A DNA stretch of 64,000 bases. Source: Mya arenaria. Taxonomy: Eukaryota > Mollusca > Bivalvia > Myida > Myidae. Position numbers and translations under genes: made by a program. The notes beneath the pieces were generated by a model. The model had not been told where the DNA came from. It did no database searches and was given only the letters and a program-made list of their open reading frames with translations. Of this stretch, positions 23,321-37,700 are shown piece after piece. Position 1 is the stretch's first letter; each line of letters opens with the position of its first letter. The stretch is from positions 12,675,375-12,739,374 of the forward strand of contig NC_069133.1 of NCBI RefSeq assembly GCF_026914265.1, given 5' to 3'.

Positions 23321-25027
23321 GTTGTTTGCTTGCAACTAGAAATTTATCTGGTTACACACCACCTTAAAAACGATCACGTATAACCGCAGTAACGTCCCTT
23401 TACAATTTTCAAGGACAACTCTGTCACGCCATATGCATTTCTTCAATTCACGTTTTTAATTTCGAAAAGAATGACAGAATGAAAGTAATCATGTTGTTTA
23501 TCAAACATATGAACAATATTCTAAAGTTAGAATAACTCTGCCCTGATTTCAGGATTATTCCTAAACTTAAAAATCCCTGCAGGTATTAAATACCCGAGGA
23601 ACATTACAGCAACCTTAGTTAAAATGTCTGGTTGGAATAATAATTGCAAAAAGCAAAACAATATTTGAGTTGTCTTTCAGTTTACAAATGAGGTAAACTG
23701 TATAGAGACATATTTGCAATCAGCGTGTGACAATCATAAGCTCACAAATTTCATTTAAATACTATTTCAGAGAAGAGTTAAAAATAAAACTTAAACTATG
23801 AATCTTAATTAGTCTAGAATCATATTACCAGACGAACTATATGTTTCAAAATACATTCCATTACAACCCAAAATAAGGTATTCGAAAAAACAATCATATG
23901 ATACTCCTTGAAAAGATAAAACACAACTTTTATCCAAAAAAATTCCACTGGCCCACTGGCTACTTTTCAAACCTATACTTAGTCTAGTTCAAAAATTTAT
24001 TTAGTGATTTATACCCCGATACATGAGGAGTTTGAACTTAAATGCCTCTTGAATGTATTAAAAGTTGTGTCAATTCTGTAACTGGCCCTCCAAAAATCAA
24101 CCCATTTTAAAGTCCAATGAGCCTTGAGGTATTTTACTTACTGTGGTTCACATTTTGTGTATTTTAGACAAAGGTGATTTTTTCGATTTATTGACCAGAG
24201 ATCTGACAAGGGCATAGTACGCTCAATGAGAGTTTGCATGGTCGCAGCTTAAGTTGTATAAAATTGAAATTTTAAAAGGACTTACATACGTTTATTCCTC
24301 TTGTCAAAGGTGGCAGCCATTCTACCAGGATTATAGTTCATCAACACAGACAATCGTTTAACATGATTTATTCTTATTGACACTTTAATAACATGCATAC
24401 AACAGTAAAAATGCAAATTAGATAACTTTATATTAATACATACCACAAACAGTTAACAATGAGTAAAATGGGACATCCAATACAAAAATCCAGCGCACTA
24501 TTTTTTACTTGAATTATGAGGCAATGTACATACAGGGACTCGTTCATGTTTAAAAGATGAAATATTAAAAACAAACAATTTTTTGAAAATATTTTTTTTT
24601 GTCTTATCAAAAGTTCAAATTTGAGGCCTATTTTTAATAAATATATAAAAATGTGACAAATGCTCCAATTTTCCGAAAATAATTAATTGTGCTGTTAACA
24701 ATTGAATTGATTTTGCAAAACTTTGTTAAATGAATATCTGCAAGTTCGCTGTTCAGATAAGTAAGTACCATAACTTATTTACAACCACGTTGAGTTTGTG
24801 TTTTTGAGCGCTTGAAGTCTGTGAGAAATAACACGGAAAGTTTATTGAAATTGCATGAAAGTTTATGCTGCAAATTGCACATTCCTTTTACACTACACAA
24901 GAATGGATTACCATACATGTACCGGTACTTCTCTTCCAAATAAGGTACAAGCTGTACAACATCATAAAGTTGGTTTGATTATTATGACTTCAGCACAAAA
25001 AAATAGTACCGGTAATCACATATATGT

Positions 25028-25400
25028 GATAGTCGCTGTATTGTATTGATTGGAGAAACATTTATTTTAATTGCAGTAATGAAAAAGAGCAGACAAACAG
25101 CTATAAACAGTTAAAAATTCAAATCATTAGCTAAATTTAAATTTAAATTGTTGCAAAACCTTAAGCCATGATGAAAGGGCTCATTAATTAGCTATATTTA
25201 ATGACAATTTTATATGAAGTTGTGTAGTAAAAATAATTAACTAAACATATGTAAAAAATAGGGAAAAATTAGAAATCATAACTGTGATAGTTGCAGTATG
25301 GTAATGATTAGAGAAACTTCATTTTTATTACAACAATGAAAAACAGCAGACAAACAGCTTTAAGAAGTTACCAATTCAATTCAACAACAGCACAAACAAA
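25028..25400. repeat. Diverged tandem duplication, ~260-bp offset
   Basis: Two related blocks at about 25028-25140 and 25289-25400 share TGATTRGAGAAAC, AATGAAAAA and CAGCAGACAAACAGCT-like words in the same order. The intervening sequence is less similar. Non-coding. Confidence 0.65.
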
Positions 25401-25681
25401 AACATGATGAAAGTGTTCATTCAGTGTCTACAATTGATGATATTTTTTTATATGATTAGAAATCTAGGTTCATCAGAATGAGTAAGTTCAAAAAGCCCTT
25501 TTCAATAAAAAGTAATATGTTAGGTATAGCACATAACATTGGATTTCCAAGACAGCACTTAAACTATGTTTGTTAGAAAACAATTAGCAAGAGACGAAAA
25601 TGCGTAGTTTAATATCAAGGGTATATAAACAGTGATTTTTATCTTTAGTAATATTAATTGGCAACTTGTACAGTGTGTGAA

Positions 25682-25862
25682 TACCACGTGATAAATAATG
25701 CCTTCAATGCTACATCGCCAGGCAACATTTTGCAGCAATTTGCGTCAATGAAGACATAAAACGAAGATAACTTTTTTTCTACACCATTTTAAATGAAACA
25801 AAGGGCAGTCGCTTAAGTATTGACTTTTGACGAAGCATTTATGATGCAATTAATCACGTGGT
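25682..25862. mobile_element. Short MITE with CCACGTGATAAAT ends
   Basis: The left end CCACGTGATAAATAATGCC and the inverse of the right end CCACGTGATTAATTGCATC are related. The middle shares the words CTACACCATTTTAAATG and AAACAAAGGGCAGT with the longer MITE at 49734-50130, so both belong to one family. Confidence 0.6.
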
Positions 25863-26643
25863 TTACACATACTGTTGTAGCACTTAGAATAAATAATATG
25901 CTGTTAAAAACATAATCATATACACTACACTACTAATAACTACAACAAACTAATGAATATACATGTATACATGATGCATTCCGTGCATCGAATACTGAAG
26001 GTTCTCCCCAAAAACAAAAATTAAAAACTACAAGACATTTTAAAAAGGAAAGATAACAAAAGAGCAATGTTGGAGAAATAGTGAGTTACAGGTATAGATA
26101 AATTAGTAATCAGTTACGAGCCTGAAAAAAAAATACGACAAAGATTACTCTACAAGGCAATTGAATTGAAAACATTGTAAAAATGTCACCTGCCCTTGAT
26201 TCAGTTAAGGACAACAGTCGCTCATGTTAGCTTACGAAAGCGAACTGTTTTGTTTTCCCTGATGCATTGCAGAACATACACCGCTATACGGTGAACCAAA
26301 TTAAAAACATTAGCCAATAACATTCACTGAACTCAGGGCTGATGTTAAAATAGAGGCATTAAAATGTCTTTTGTGCTTTAAATGAAATACTGATTCAGCA
26401 AAAATGGTTTTAAATGAAAGTACATAATTATTAAAAATTAATTCTAATATCATGATGAACTAAAAGTGAATCGGCTAGTGAGTTTATTTCATGAGCTAAA
26501 TACAAAGGAAATGATACATAGCCACTTTCACAACGTGGAATGACAGAGTATGGTCATTGTCAAATTATTCATGGCCCCGTTTCAATCAAGATAGTACCGA
26601 TAAGACTTAAGATAAAAGTGTAAGTTTCCAGAAGTTACCCCAA

Positions 26644-26960
26644 AGCTGCACTCTCCAAATTGTTTATCTTGGAATAAGCCAATGTCTGAAAACCAGTGAT
26701 ATAAGATTTCTGATAAAATATCAGATTACAGTTTTTCATATTTCTGTTAAAAATTAACGTTTTATGGCTAAAAGCGCTACTAACGCTTTAAGAAAAATGA
26801 AATACTTGACAGTTTACCAAACTAAAAAAATGTGATGTGTTCTATTGTGAGTTGTCTATTATGACTGAATTGAACGGATTGATGCCCAAAATCAGCTGAT
26901 TCTGAGACAAAAATTATAAAAAAAATGATGACAAATCGGTCAATCTGTGAGAGTGCATCT
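26644..26960. mobile_element. TTAA-type palindromic MITE, decayed copy
   Basis: Starts AAGCTGCACTCTCC and ends with the inverse CTGTGAGAGTGCATCTT. Inside it shares the layout of the copies at 34523 and 57364 (AACCAGTGATATAAGA then TTTTATGGC). The flanking TTAA has been lost here, suggesting an older insertion. Confidence 0.65.
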
Positions 26961-28293
26961 TGAACTGTGTTCAAATAAAACTAGAGAAAGAACGCTAATC
27001 AGATTAATTCTGCCCGATTCTGCTCGCAACTAAAAGGTAATCCATAAGCACTTTAGACAGCTTAAGGTTCACGACTAAAATATCTCTTTGAAACAGAGCT
27101 CTCGTTTTTTTCCTTGGAATGAAGCACATTCAGTATCATTGCACAATTGTATACCAAAAAATCTAGTGAAACATGACACAAATTAATGCCGCATGTCTGT
27201 AATAACTTGATCATTCTTAACTCAGTCATAAAAAAGATTAAAGTTAAAAGAAACAAAGACATAATATAATAGCATAAGCTTATATATGAACATTCAATAA
27301 AACATCGCTTTCACTAATTGCTTGGCATTAATTTAGTTATTTTAAACCATACATTTTTAATGTTTTTGGAGTTACAGTCGCAACCTGTGGGAAACGATGA
27401 AATCAAGCAAAGCAATAATTCAAGCCAACGAGTTTCCACTGTGTATAAAACAGTCCTATTAAGCTTTTTTTTAATTCAAGAAGCTGAACAATCCAAGAAA
27501 GCAATATAAAATTATTTTCAACAATAATGACAAAAGTTTTAAAAATATTTAATTTTATCAAAAACAATTAAAACAATAGAAACTGTTCACAATAGTAGAA
27601 GATTATTATAAATGAAAGACTTATCATGAAAGTACCAAAAGATCTTTTTGTTTGCAATATTCAATTAAATATGATTTATTATCAGTTTAACAATCATTTT
27701 ATCAATAACAAAAAATTACAGATCACTCTTCAATTTCTTATTACAATTATGCCCTTATTTTACAACTATGCCCTAATTTATAAAAAGTATCTGCCATTTA
27801 AAAAGGTAAAACATAAAACATCAAACAAGCAGGCCCCAAATCCTTGACATATCTTCAGTGTAACATGTATAAAAATAACGTTTGAGCCACATTGCACGAT
27901 TTCGGGCCTTGAGACGTACATTTGCTTTTATTGTTCTCTCACATGTTTCAATTAAATGAAATATCAGGAAGTAATACGGAAAATTTCATGATATCCCTAA
28001 AATAGCAAACATGATGATGTGTTTACAAGTATGACCATTCATTGGGCATTTTGGATACATAATTGGACAACTTGCACATGATGTCAAAAAGCACATGATT
28101 GATATCAAAGCCATAATAAACATATCAATATTCCAACAGGCTTATAATTTTTAAAAAAGATACTTTTAAGGTCTCCTACCCTTTATTAGCAGAAAATTTC
28201 ATAATTCAGCTTTACTTGTTCCAGTTGTTAGGGTCTTAAGATTGTTCAAGTAAATGGGTCCTGTGCATTGGTTCATTTATTAAGTCCAAACTT

Positions 28294-28331
28294 GAGAGAG
28301 AGAAAGAGAGAGAGAGTGATAGAGAGAGCAT
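28294..28331. repeat. GA microsatellite
   Basis: Interrupted (GA)n run of about 38 bp in the presumed BNIP3 3' flank. Confidence 0.85.
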
Positions 28332-28753
28332 TCAAACATGAGTAAACTACAGATTTTCATCAAATTAAGCTGACTAGCTCAAGACATTTGATTATAAACT
28401 TCACAATCACATTGAGGAAATGATGTATTATCACAATCATCCAATCTCCTTGCTCATTCAAGAAGAGAAATACTAGTGGTTTAATAACCTAAAAATAATC
28501 TTAATCCAAAACATGTTCCCTTTTCTTTTCTGCATAAAAATAACAAAATCCAAAATAAATTTTAAAACATATCAAGAATAGCTTTCCCAGAATGAAATCC
28601 TATATCTATAAACCCCCTGAATGCAGAATATTTTCTCTTGACCTTTTGTGGTACCAACAAGCCCCACTATGAAAAAAACGAAAATTCTGCCAATTTTACG
28701 GGGACAAATACGCCACAACACCATCACCGGTCTTCAGTCTGTGAGCACTGCAT

Positions 28754-31700
28754 TCAGTTTACTACTTCCTTACGCGCGCACTTGGTAAGGATCACCCACA
28801 TCCTGAAAAAGGTATGAACACTGATAACACCCACTTCTCACCAAAGTGTACCAAGGTGGATCTCAGACTGGGCTATGTTAGTTTGGTTGGCAGTCACTAA
28901 GCCCTTCAAGTGGAATCTCTCAGAGTTTCCTTACAACACAAGCATTGTGCCAACAAGAAATTTGCATAAATCTTTATAACTATAACTTTCTCATTATCGT
29001 TTTTTAAAAAAAAGAGAAGTTTAAACATCATCTGACAGTTCTGACCAATCTGTAGCAAGATATGGTTACAGAAGAAAATGTGACAGAGTGACGGACAGAA
29101 AGACGGACGGACACACAACGCAAAACAATATCCCCTCCCATAACGAAACCTTCGATTCCGCAGGGTAAAGATAAATGACCAACATTTGTATTTTGCAAAC
29201 ATTCAAGGCACAATAAGTTTGTTTTTTATAAAATCAAATGGTATTATTTATCAATATCTTTTTTCCAACACATCAAACCCTTTCAAATAATATTTCCAAT
29301 CTAACTAATTGTTTCAAAACATATCTCATCCTGACCAAGAAGAAGTGTTTCAAAACAACCAAACTACATTTGTTGTTAAGACAGCCCCAGTTAAATATTA
29401 AGTGTAAGAAAAATGAGAAAAATCTTTTCAACAATACACTACATGTATGTTAATGTACTTTAATAATGTTAGCAATATCTTCTTTTTTTAAACCCTACTT
29501 ACAGTGAAGCGCCAAATATGACTCCTACAACTAGGGTGCACGTGTGTGTCACCGTAAGGATTGGCTTATTATCGACATTGAAGACCTGGCGCAGGCTACG
29601 TGGCTGGTCCTTGCCCTGGTATTGATGACGGGGACGGCGGTACTTCGTCATCTTATCCCTATAGTGTTGGAGAGAATGAGAATTATATTTTTATTTGAAT
29701 TATAGCCTGTTGTCTTAGGTCACAGCTTTTAAGTCAAGAATTCAGTGTCAACTCATTATGCCTATAGTGTCGGCAAATCCTTAAAAACAGAAGGTCAAGA
29801 TTAGACCGTTAAAGAAAATGAGAATCCGTTGCGGTCCTTAAATAAGAAAACAGTCTGAACAACAGAGAATTTGGATGTATCAGGATTTATTATAATATGA
29901 GTATACATGTAGTATGATCACTTGTCGGCTATTACACAATTATTCTTTTTAGTGTTAGCGTGCTTCATGGATTTGCAAAATGGTTGCAGAGATTCATACT
30001 GCATGAACAAATGAAAAATATGAAACACTCTTAAAATAAATACATAAAGGATATAACATGTATGATAGGATGCTTTTCTGACATCCTGAATCACATTGAG
30101 TTTGGTGTGTAACACATTTACATAGAGACCATGCATTTTAGTCCATGATTAAACAGACTGTTCGTAGTTTAACCAAAGATCTGTACTATTTCAGAAATAA
30201 ACCAATAGTCAATTACATTGATGATTTAGGATAATTTTTAGAATATAAACACAAATTAGAAGTTTAATTCTTTTGGAATGCTTCCTCCAGGAAATACAGT
30301 ACGTTCAGAAAAAAATGTCATTCATAAGTAAATATTGTATAAACTAAATAAACATCAGTGTGTAAAAGGCCGCAATAAACATACGGTACTGGCATGATAC
30401 AGAATAGGCATACAACAATAGCATGATACAGATTTTTCAATATGTATGCTCTATTTTCAATGTTGTATATGGAAACAAAAAATTATAGGTACATAATTAA
30501 TACCTTTTTTGAAGATATGATACTGATATGTTAGATACTTAAGCAGAGAAATTTTAGAAGAATGATGTATAATGGTGTGTATGGTATCTACGTATCCTGG
30601 AATTCAACCTAGATTTTAAAGCAATGCAATTGCAGATAGGCAATCATTAAGTAGAGGGGCTGGGCTTAAACATTAAGAATTTCAATTTTTATGAGTATCC
30701 AATAACTGACTGCCACTCATCCAATACACACTGACTTAGCCAATGAGATGGTATTCTAAGACAGTTAGATGACCTGAAGAAATACTGGTATTTGAATGAT
30801 TAAAAAGGGCTTCTTTACCACGCTCACTCAGCCCATGCTTATTCATTAAGATATTACTTCATGTTGTCTTACTATTACATATACCGTTACTACATAAATC
30901 AATGACATTGCAAAATTATATAGTAACAAATGTCTAATATGCAGTTTTAACAGCCTTTATTGGTAATTGATATAAATTATTTGTTTATTAAAAGACCATT
31001 AAAATATTATAAGTTACATCTCCTTAATAATGGAAAGTCATGTACCGGTACCATAATATTTATTTTTTGCTGCTAATCAACTAAAACAAACAAAAACTAA
31101 AACTATTCAAAATATTGTTCTTTTGCCATAATGACAATTTTGGCCGAATTGTTACATGGCCACATAATAATTGCATAATGATAAAAAAGATTGCCTGAAA
31201 TGCTCATTACTGTTGCTTATGTCAGCAAATAAACAAACTACGGTACAAATACACAGCAATCTAAAACCAAAACATCTCAATCCTGATTTCAGGATTAATT
31301 CTGAACTTATTCACCAGTCAATTGTAATCACAGCCCCTCCAGGTCCGGGGAATGGCGGGGACTTTGACTTTCGTTCTAGCCAAGCCCGAGTAAAACCTCC
31401 GCCCTGCAGGGATGAACTGATGGTAAAATCCCCGCCAAATGCCCCGCACCCCAGGGACCCTAAGTAAGGCACATTTCCCGCTATATTTGGCGCGAATATA
31501 AAACCACCACATTCACCGGCACTGTGGGGCCACCGGGATGGTAAAAACACGGCCCATTTCCCCGGCTATCCCTGGTATACCCCCGGACCTTGGGGGGCCG
31601 TGGTTACAATTGACTGGTGCATTATATCAGGGCATCCATTAAGAATTTGAACTTAGAAGTATAAACTTCCTGTTGATCAATATTGAAATTTTTTCACTGA

Positions 31701-34700
31701 AATGTGGAAGTTTAAGTTTCTCGAATACAATAAAAAAAAATCACTATCTTTCAACTAGTACGGTATATAAACCAAGAGGCCCAAAAGGGCCTATGCTCTA
31801 CTGGCATGGCTCTTGTGGTCATTTTCAATCCAGAGCATGTACGTTTGAGTAATAGGCAACACATATATAGTTCACTTTTTGTGTTTGGGTAAGCTGAAAA
31901 CGCTGCACCTTCAACATCTGAGGACAGGAAGTGTTGTAAGCAGATTAGTTGCATGAACTATTTTAATATGTGCCAAGTAAAGGTAATCTGAGGGTAAAAA
32001 ATATTTGCTTTCAAAACTGTACTCATGGTCAAAATTTCATTTCTGTAGCTTTAAAAATAAAAAGTAAGTCAAAAGGGGTGGGGCCAGCTTTTGTACAAAG
32101 GGGCATTATTTCAAATGTTTTCAAATGCATCATATGATGCTCCACAACAAATATCAAAGGTATTGGCCTTGTGGTTTGAAACAAGAAGATTTTGAAAATA
32201 TTACTTAAATAAGTCTCTAGGAAAATTGTGACACCCAGGGCAGTGCCAGTTTTGACCCAAGGGGCATAATTTGAACAACCATGGTAGTGGACCACTAAAT
32301 AAAGCCTTGTTCAAAATAGCAAGGATTTGCATAGTGGTTTCAGACAAAAAGGTTTTAAACATTTCCCAATTTAAGGGGGGGGGGGGTCTGTCCCTTACAA
32401 AAAAGAGAACTCTTCCCGGGGCATCCACCAACGTCGCCGAGGTCGTTTGTGTTGCTGCACTGGTCCCTTGTGGGACGATCTCCGTGGGAGGGGGGCAGTA
32501 ATGACCCAAGGGGCATAATTTGAACAAACCTTCACAAGCAATTGTGACTTTACATGTAAACTTGGTTAAAAATAGACTTCGCTCATGTAGACTTGGCTAA
32601 AAAAAGACTTGCCTGAAAATAGCATTTTTTTAATACTTTCAAGACCCATAATTCAGGCATGCATGGGCAGATCTGGCTGGTTTTCAAAAGGAACCGAGTT
32701 CTAAAGGATATCTAAATACTGTACAAGTTTCATCAAGATACAATCAAAACTGAAGACTGTATCGTGTTCACAAGCTAGTGTTTACACAATAGCATTTTTT
32801 TATACTATCAAGGGCCATAATCTAGGCATGCATGGGCGGATCTGGCTGGTTTTCGAAAGGAACCGAGCTCTAATGGATATCTAAATACTGTACAAGTTTC
32901 ATCGAGATACAATCAAAACTGAAGACATTATCGTGTTCACAAGCAATTGTTTACAGACGCACGGACGCACATACTACGTACACATTACCATCGCTTACGC
33001 TCTTCTGGCCTTTGGGCAGTAGAGCTAAAAATCAAATCATTTGCAATTATAACTAGCCAAATTCACTTATTTATATTATAATAATTCATTTTACTTCAAG
33101 ACTGAAATTGTGACCATAAAAAAATATTGACAACAGGTTTTGATTTTTGAACTTCCATTATTTAGCTTTCAAAATAAGAAGATTTTGTACTTCCAAGAAA
33201 TGGAATTTGGAAGTTTAAACCCATTTCTAGGGAAAATAGTATAATACCGGTAATATACTTCCAAACTTCCTCTAACAGGAGCCCTGCTTATATCATCAAG
33301 GAGTTGACTTTCATTGTTTTGTTACAGTGCATGACAGGAATGTAAAGAATGTATACAAAACTTATGGTATTTTTTTGTCATTTATTTTCAGCCAGGAGTT
33401 AAAGAACTGAGCATCTGCACGTTTTAAAGGTGGCCAAGTAAGGCTAACCTCTGCCAAAAGATTAAGACATGCCTGGCTATTACAAAATCAAAACTTATAA
33501 AACAGTCATTAGTCTTATCGCTATGTTTACATGATGTTATCATTTAGTGACCCTCGATAAAAAATAACATCAATGGCTGAGGCATTAACCTGTCAGATTC
33601 AGCATGCTTAATACAAGCTAGGTGATTTATTCTTATCTGTTATCTACCATGTCCATGAAGTTTACCTTTTCTTTCATTCTTATAAGGAAAATGACATTGG
33701 GAGGGCTCAACATTAAACAAACAATTCATTTTTATTTAGAGTTACCGGTACATCATTCTTTTTAGTCTGTCGCCCTCAAATTTTGTTTAGAAAATATACA
33801 GATACAATGAATTATGTGAAATCTATTGTATCCATAAATATTTTTCTACTGAAATACAGTATCTTAAGGATTTAGTACCGGGGTATCTTTGTTTAAGATT
33901 TGATTTCAACAATTTGTTACCCCTGAAGCGTCTGATGACAGTCACAAATTTGAGAGGTCAGATTTCTTACACGCATAGCCTTAACATCAGCAGTGTCACT
34001 GCCACAAAATAATGTTCAGGTTTAAAGGGATCATATACCAGATGATAAAATTGCAAAAAGAAAAGAAATGTGTCAAGAACTTGATATATTTTGTGTACAA
34101 TGGATTGAATCTTAGTTCTTACTTTATGTATCTTTACTAATCATGTGACTTTCACATGCTAAATATACAGACCATAAACTAGGAAACCACTGCCCTATTT
34201 AAAAAAGGGTACCTCAGCTGAGACAGCGACAAAATATTCGTTTAATCATGTATTATTGGCCCCATACAAGCTCATACTGACGATTCTAGACTTGTTTTGA
34301 GGAAATACTGTATGTGCCGATTTTGGGACTATCTGGTGTCTAGTCCCTTTAAACAATAATTCATTAGCCCAATCTTAATAATAAAACCCTTGTTTGTACC
34401 TACCCAGCGGGGTTTCGTTCTGGCCCAGACGACCAGTCCCAGATCCAGTCTGTCCCTGGCTCCTCCCTCTCATCCTGACAACAGAAGAATAAACATGGGT
34501 TCTTTCTATATTTCTTAGTTAAAGCTGCACTCTCACAGATTGAGCATTTTGATAACTTTTTTGTTTTTTGTCCCGGAACGAGCCATTTTTTGCGAAAATC
34601 AATGAAAGCCAGTGATATAAGACTGCTGACAAAAAATCAGAACCAAGAATTTCATATTTAAGTTCAAAAATTGATGTTTTATGCATTTTTCGTAAACCGT

Positions 34701-37700
34701 TAGTAAAGGTTTAAGCCATTTGACATTAATTTTCGAACGGAAATATGAATATCTGTGATCTGATTTTTTGTCAGCAGTCTTATACCATTGGTTTGCAGGT
34801 ATTTACGCAAAAATTGGCTCTTTCCAAGACAAAAAATAAAAAAGTTGTCAAAACAGTAAATCTGTGAGAGTGCAGCTTTAAACCTAGTAAACACACAAAC
34901 CTGTGAAATTAGTTTTAAACAAAAGACATAATCACGCTTATTGGCCAGACGCTACACAAGAATGTGGACTCTTTTGTAGCGGAAAACAGAGCACCCGGAG
35001 GAGACCCACTTACCCAGCTCACTTAGTTTGGTACATGTACCTTCAACCTTAACTCAAAGATGTAAAGGTCAGACATTAGAGCCAGTAGCCCTGTTGACAA
35101 TGTTTGACTGGTTGCATGCCACAATGCCACATGTCTACTATACATACATGTACTCTGTCCATAAACTATTGAACCCATGTCTTCAATAATTATGCAAATT
35201 TTGTCACCCAGATATCATCATAATATTGGGAAAGCAAATGACCCGGAGGTGGATAATTATCAAAATTGACAGATTGACAAAGCAATGTGGCATTAGCTTA
35301 GATAGTGGGGCACAGTTAAATGGGCAGGTCATTGAGCCCTACCATTTCATATAATAAATCTTTGATATTAATAATCCATACACCAAAGAGATGATCTAAC
35401 CTGTGAGTTGGAGCTGTGGGAACTATGTGAGCTGAGGGCTAGCTCAGGAGCCGGGCTGCTAAGGCCTTTTGGGCTGAAAGAATACATTCAATTGTGAATC
35501 AGTTTTTTTTTGTTCCAATTTGTCTCTGTGGAAGACACTGAACCTAATTATAAAATTTAGCTAACATTGAGAAGTTGGCTCGCCTCAGGATGGAAGTTCT
35601 TGCCGAATAATAATTTTCCAAAACTTTCAAGTGTATCTTAAGGAATAATATATACGGCATTTGATGTTTGAAGTCTCTTGGGCATATATAAGAAAAAGAC
35701 AAAAATGAAAAAAATTGTTTGATTCCAACCAATCAATGAAAATAATTTGTTTTTAAAGAAAATAATTTAATTTCATTTTGTTCTGAGCTCCACTCCCTAC
35801 ATATTATCATTTATAGCTACAGTTTATTGTGGCATTGATTTTCATGAGAAATTATGAGATATCTACATAATAGATCAATATTGACTAACACTCAGCTGGT
35901 GACCAAACAGTCGAAGTACACCAGTAAAAACCATCATTGGTTCAGAATAGGAATATGCTGTTGTGATAACCCAAGAATCAATACGCAAATCAAATATGCC
36001 AATGCAGTAACATTTAAACCTTACATTGCCGTTGCACCAGTCACATGACTTATTAATGGTGATATTGTCTCGATATGGTACAAATAAGGGATGATCAACT
36101 TGATTGTTTTGCACAACTTCAAGAAAAGGCCATTTTGGGGGCTTTTTTGTTGGATTCCATGGAATCATTGAAAGAAATTTTTGGAAAAGGACACATGATT
36201 TTTTTCTGAACTTTGTTGATCTGTGACTATGCAGCTTTATTGTGCTCAGCAAAACAACAATTGTAAGATAGTGGCTCTGGCAATAAAGGATGTTGGGACT
36301 TCCTGGTTACAGGGCTTACAGCTGTATGCCTTTATAAATGTCTTCAAATATGAGACAGTTATAACCAGTAAATTACAAGTACATTTTTACAATACCACAG
36401 CTAGAGAAAAAGAAAGAAGTATGGGCGTATTTCATTCTTCTAAATTTATTTTCTTCTTGCATGGTATAATTTATTTGCAAATGAAGAGGACTGAATCACC
36501 TACATGTAATAGCTTATAATATAGAAATGTTACAAGGTTCCAATCATCATTTTTGCCACAACATAATTTGTTGTGTATATTTATTACAGCTATGACAGCC
36601 TTGTCCTAAATACCACTTTCTGCACAGAGTGATAAACTATAAGCACAACCATATGATAAGGTCACTTGAAGTTTACCTTTGTAATAAAACAACGAGTGCA
36701 TTGAATTCAATTGTTAAACATTACCCAAAGAGTTTAATTTTTTAGTATGAAAAGCATCATTTTGCCATTCTATTACTTACAATGATTTAAAATTTATTTT
36801 ATCCTAAAGGTATTCTTACTGGTATTCTTTATTTTAATTCATTCTTCTATATCAAGCAACCTAAAATTTGGAGACATACCAGTTTGGGGTTTAAAAAAGA
36901 AAAATGGCAGTCTTTCTCTGAGTATATGTTGTAGTTAGAGTTCAATTTTTGGCAATCTACAGAAAATAAATATTTTTATAGATCGTAAAAATTGGACTCA
37001 AACTTATTTGGTGCTTGTAGGTGCATTCGTCAGAATCAATGTAAGTAAAATTAATAAACAGAAAAATTGGAAAATCCTCGATTTCCATTCGCCAAAACAA
37101 AAGTGCAAACACCGTTGCCAAGTATATGCTTCCTTTAAAGATGCACTCTTAATCCCAAATAAGATTTACCACAATTAATAATATTGTTTTAAAATTCCAA
37201 AAAGAATAAATAAATGTCAGAAAAAATGGTTGCTATGACCGATACCAAGTTTAATTTGAAAGAAATGAGCATAAAACAGCGTATTTCTACCTTACCAGAC
37301 TATAGTAGTCTACAGTTAATATCTTAGCATTCACCAATCATTTAATATTTTAGCGCTCTTCGCTATTAAATTCACGGTTACAATCTCAGTAGTTAATATT
37401 TTCCATATAAATGCATTATTTAGTAAGTAGTTTAAGGTTTAGCAGTAAACATTCATGTTTGTTGTGTATGTATTTATTTTGAATAAGAGTATCACTTTAA
37501 CAACTGACACTAGTTGAACAAGTAAGCCTTGGTGGAAAAATAGACTGAATGAAACTATTTTTGGTGCATTCCTCAATATGGATTTTCGTTAAATAAACGA
37601 AGAGAAAATTTGAAGAATTTTTTTTTCGTCATTTGCCAACACACAAATGCAAACACCAACAAAGATTGAAGAAAGAGTTGTTTGCCTAATTAATTTAAAT

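Larger units (their letters stand above)
23321..28753. other. Intergenic / BNIP3 3' flank
   Basis: Lies between the NOP56 start codon and the BNIP3 stop codon; both genes run on the minus strand. It should contain the NOP56 promoter and 5' UTR next to 23320 and the BNIP3 3' UTR below 28754. A minus-strand AATAAA at 28276-28281 is one of several possible poly(A) signals. Apart from the MITEs and duplications listed separately, no coding sequence is recognised. Confidence 0.6.
29659..34403. other. BNIP3 intron 4, element-rich
   Basis: A 4.7-kb intron between the DWIWDWSS exon and the membrane-segment exon. It contains the elements listed at 31312, 31628, 31770 and 34026; the rest is AT-rich and unremarkable. 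Confidence 0.8.

Noticed and set aside
28906..29213. 61- and 98-codon minus-strand frames next to the last BNIP3 exon
   Set aside because: Intron 5 sequence containing a GACGGACGGACACACAACGC-type dispersed repeat; no family similarity.
31311..31550. GC-rich overlapping frames of 64-98 codons on both strands
   Set aside because: They lie entirely inside a 308-bp MITE with inverted ends.
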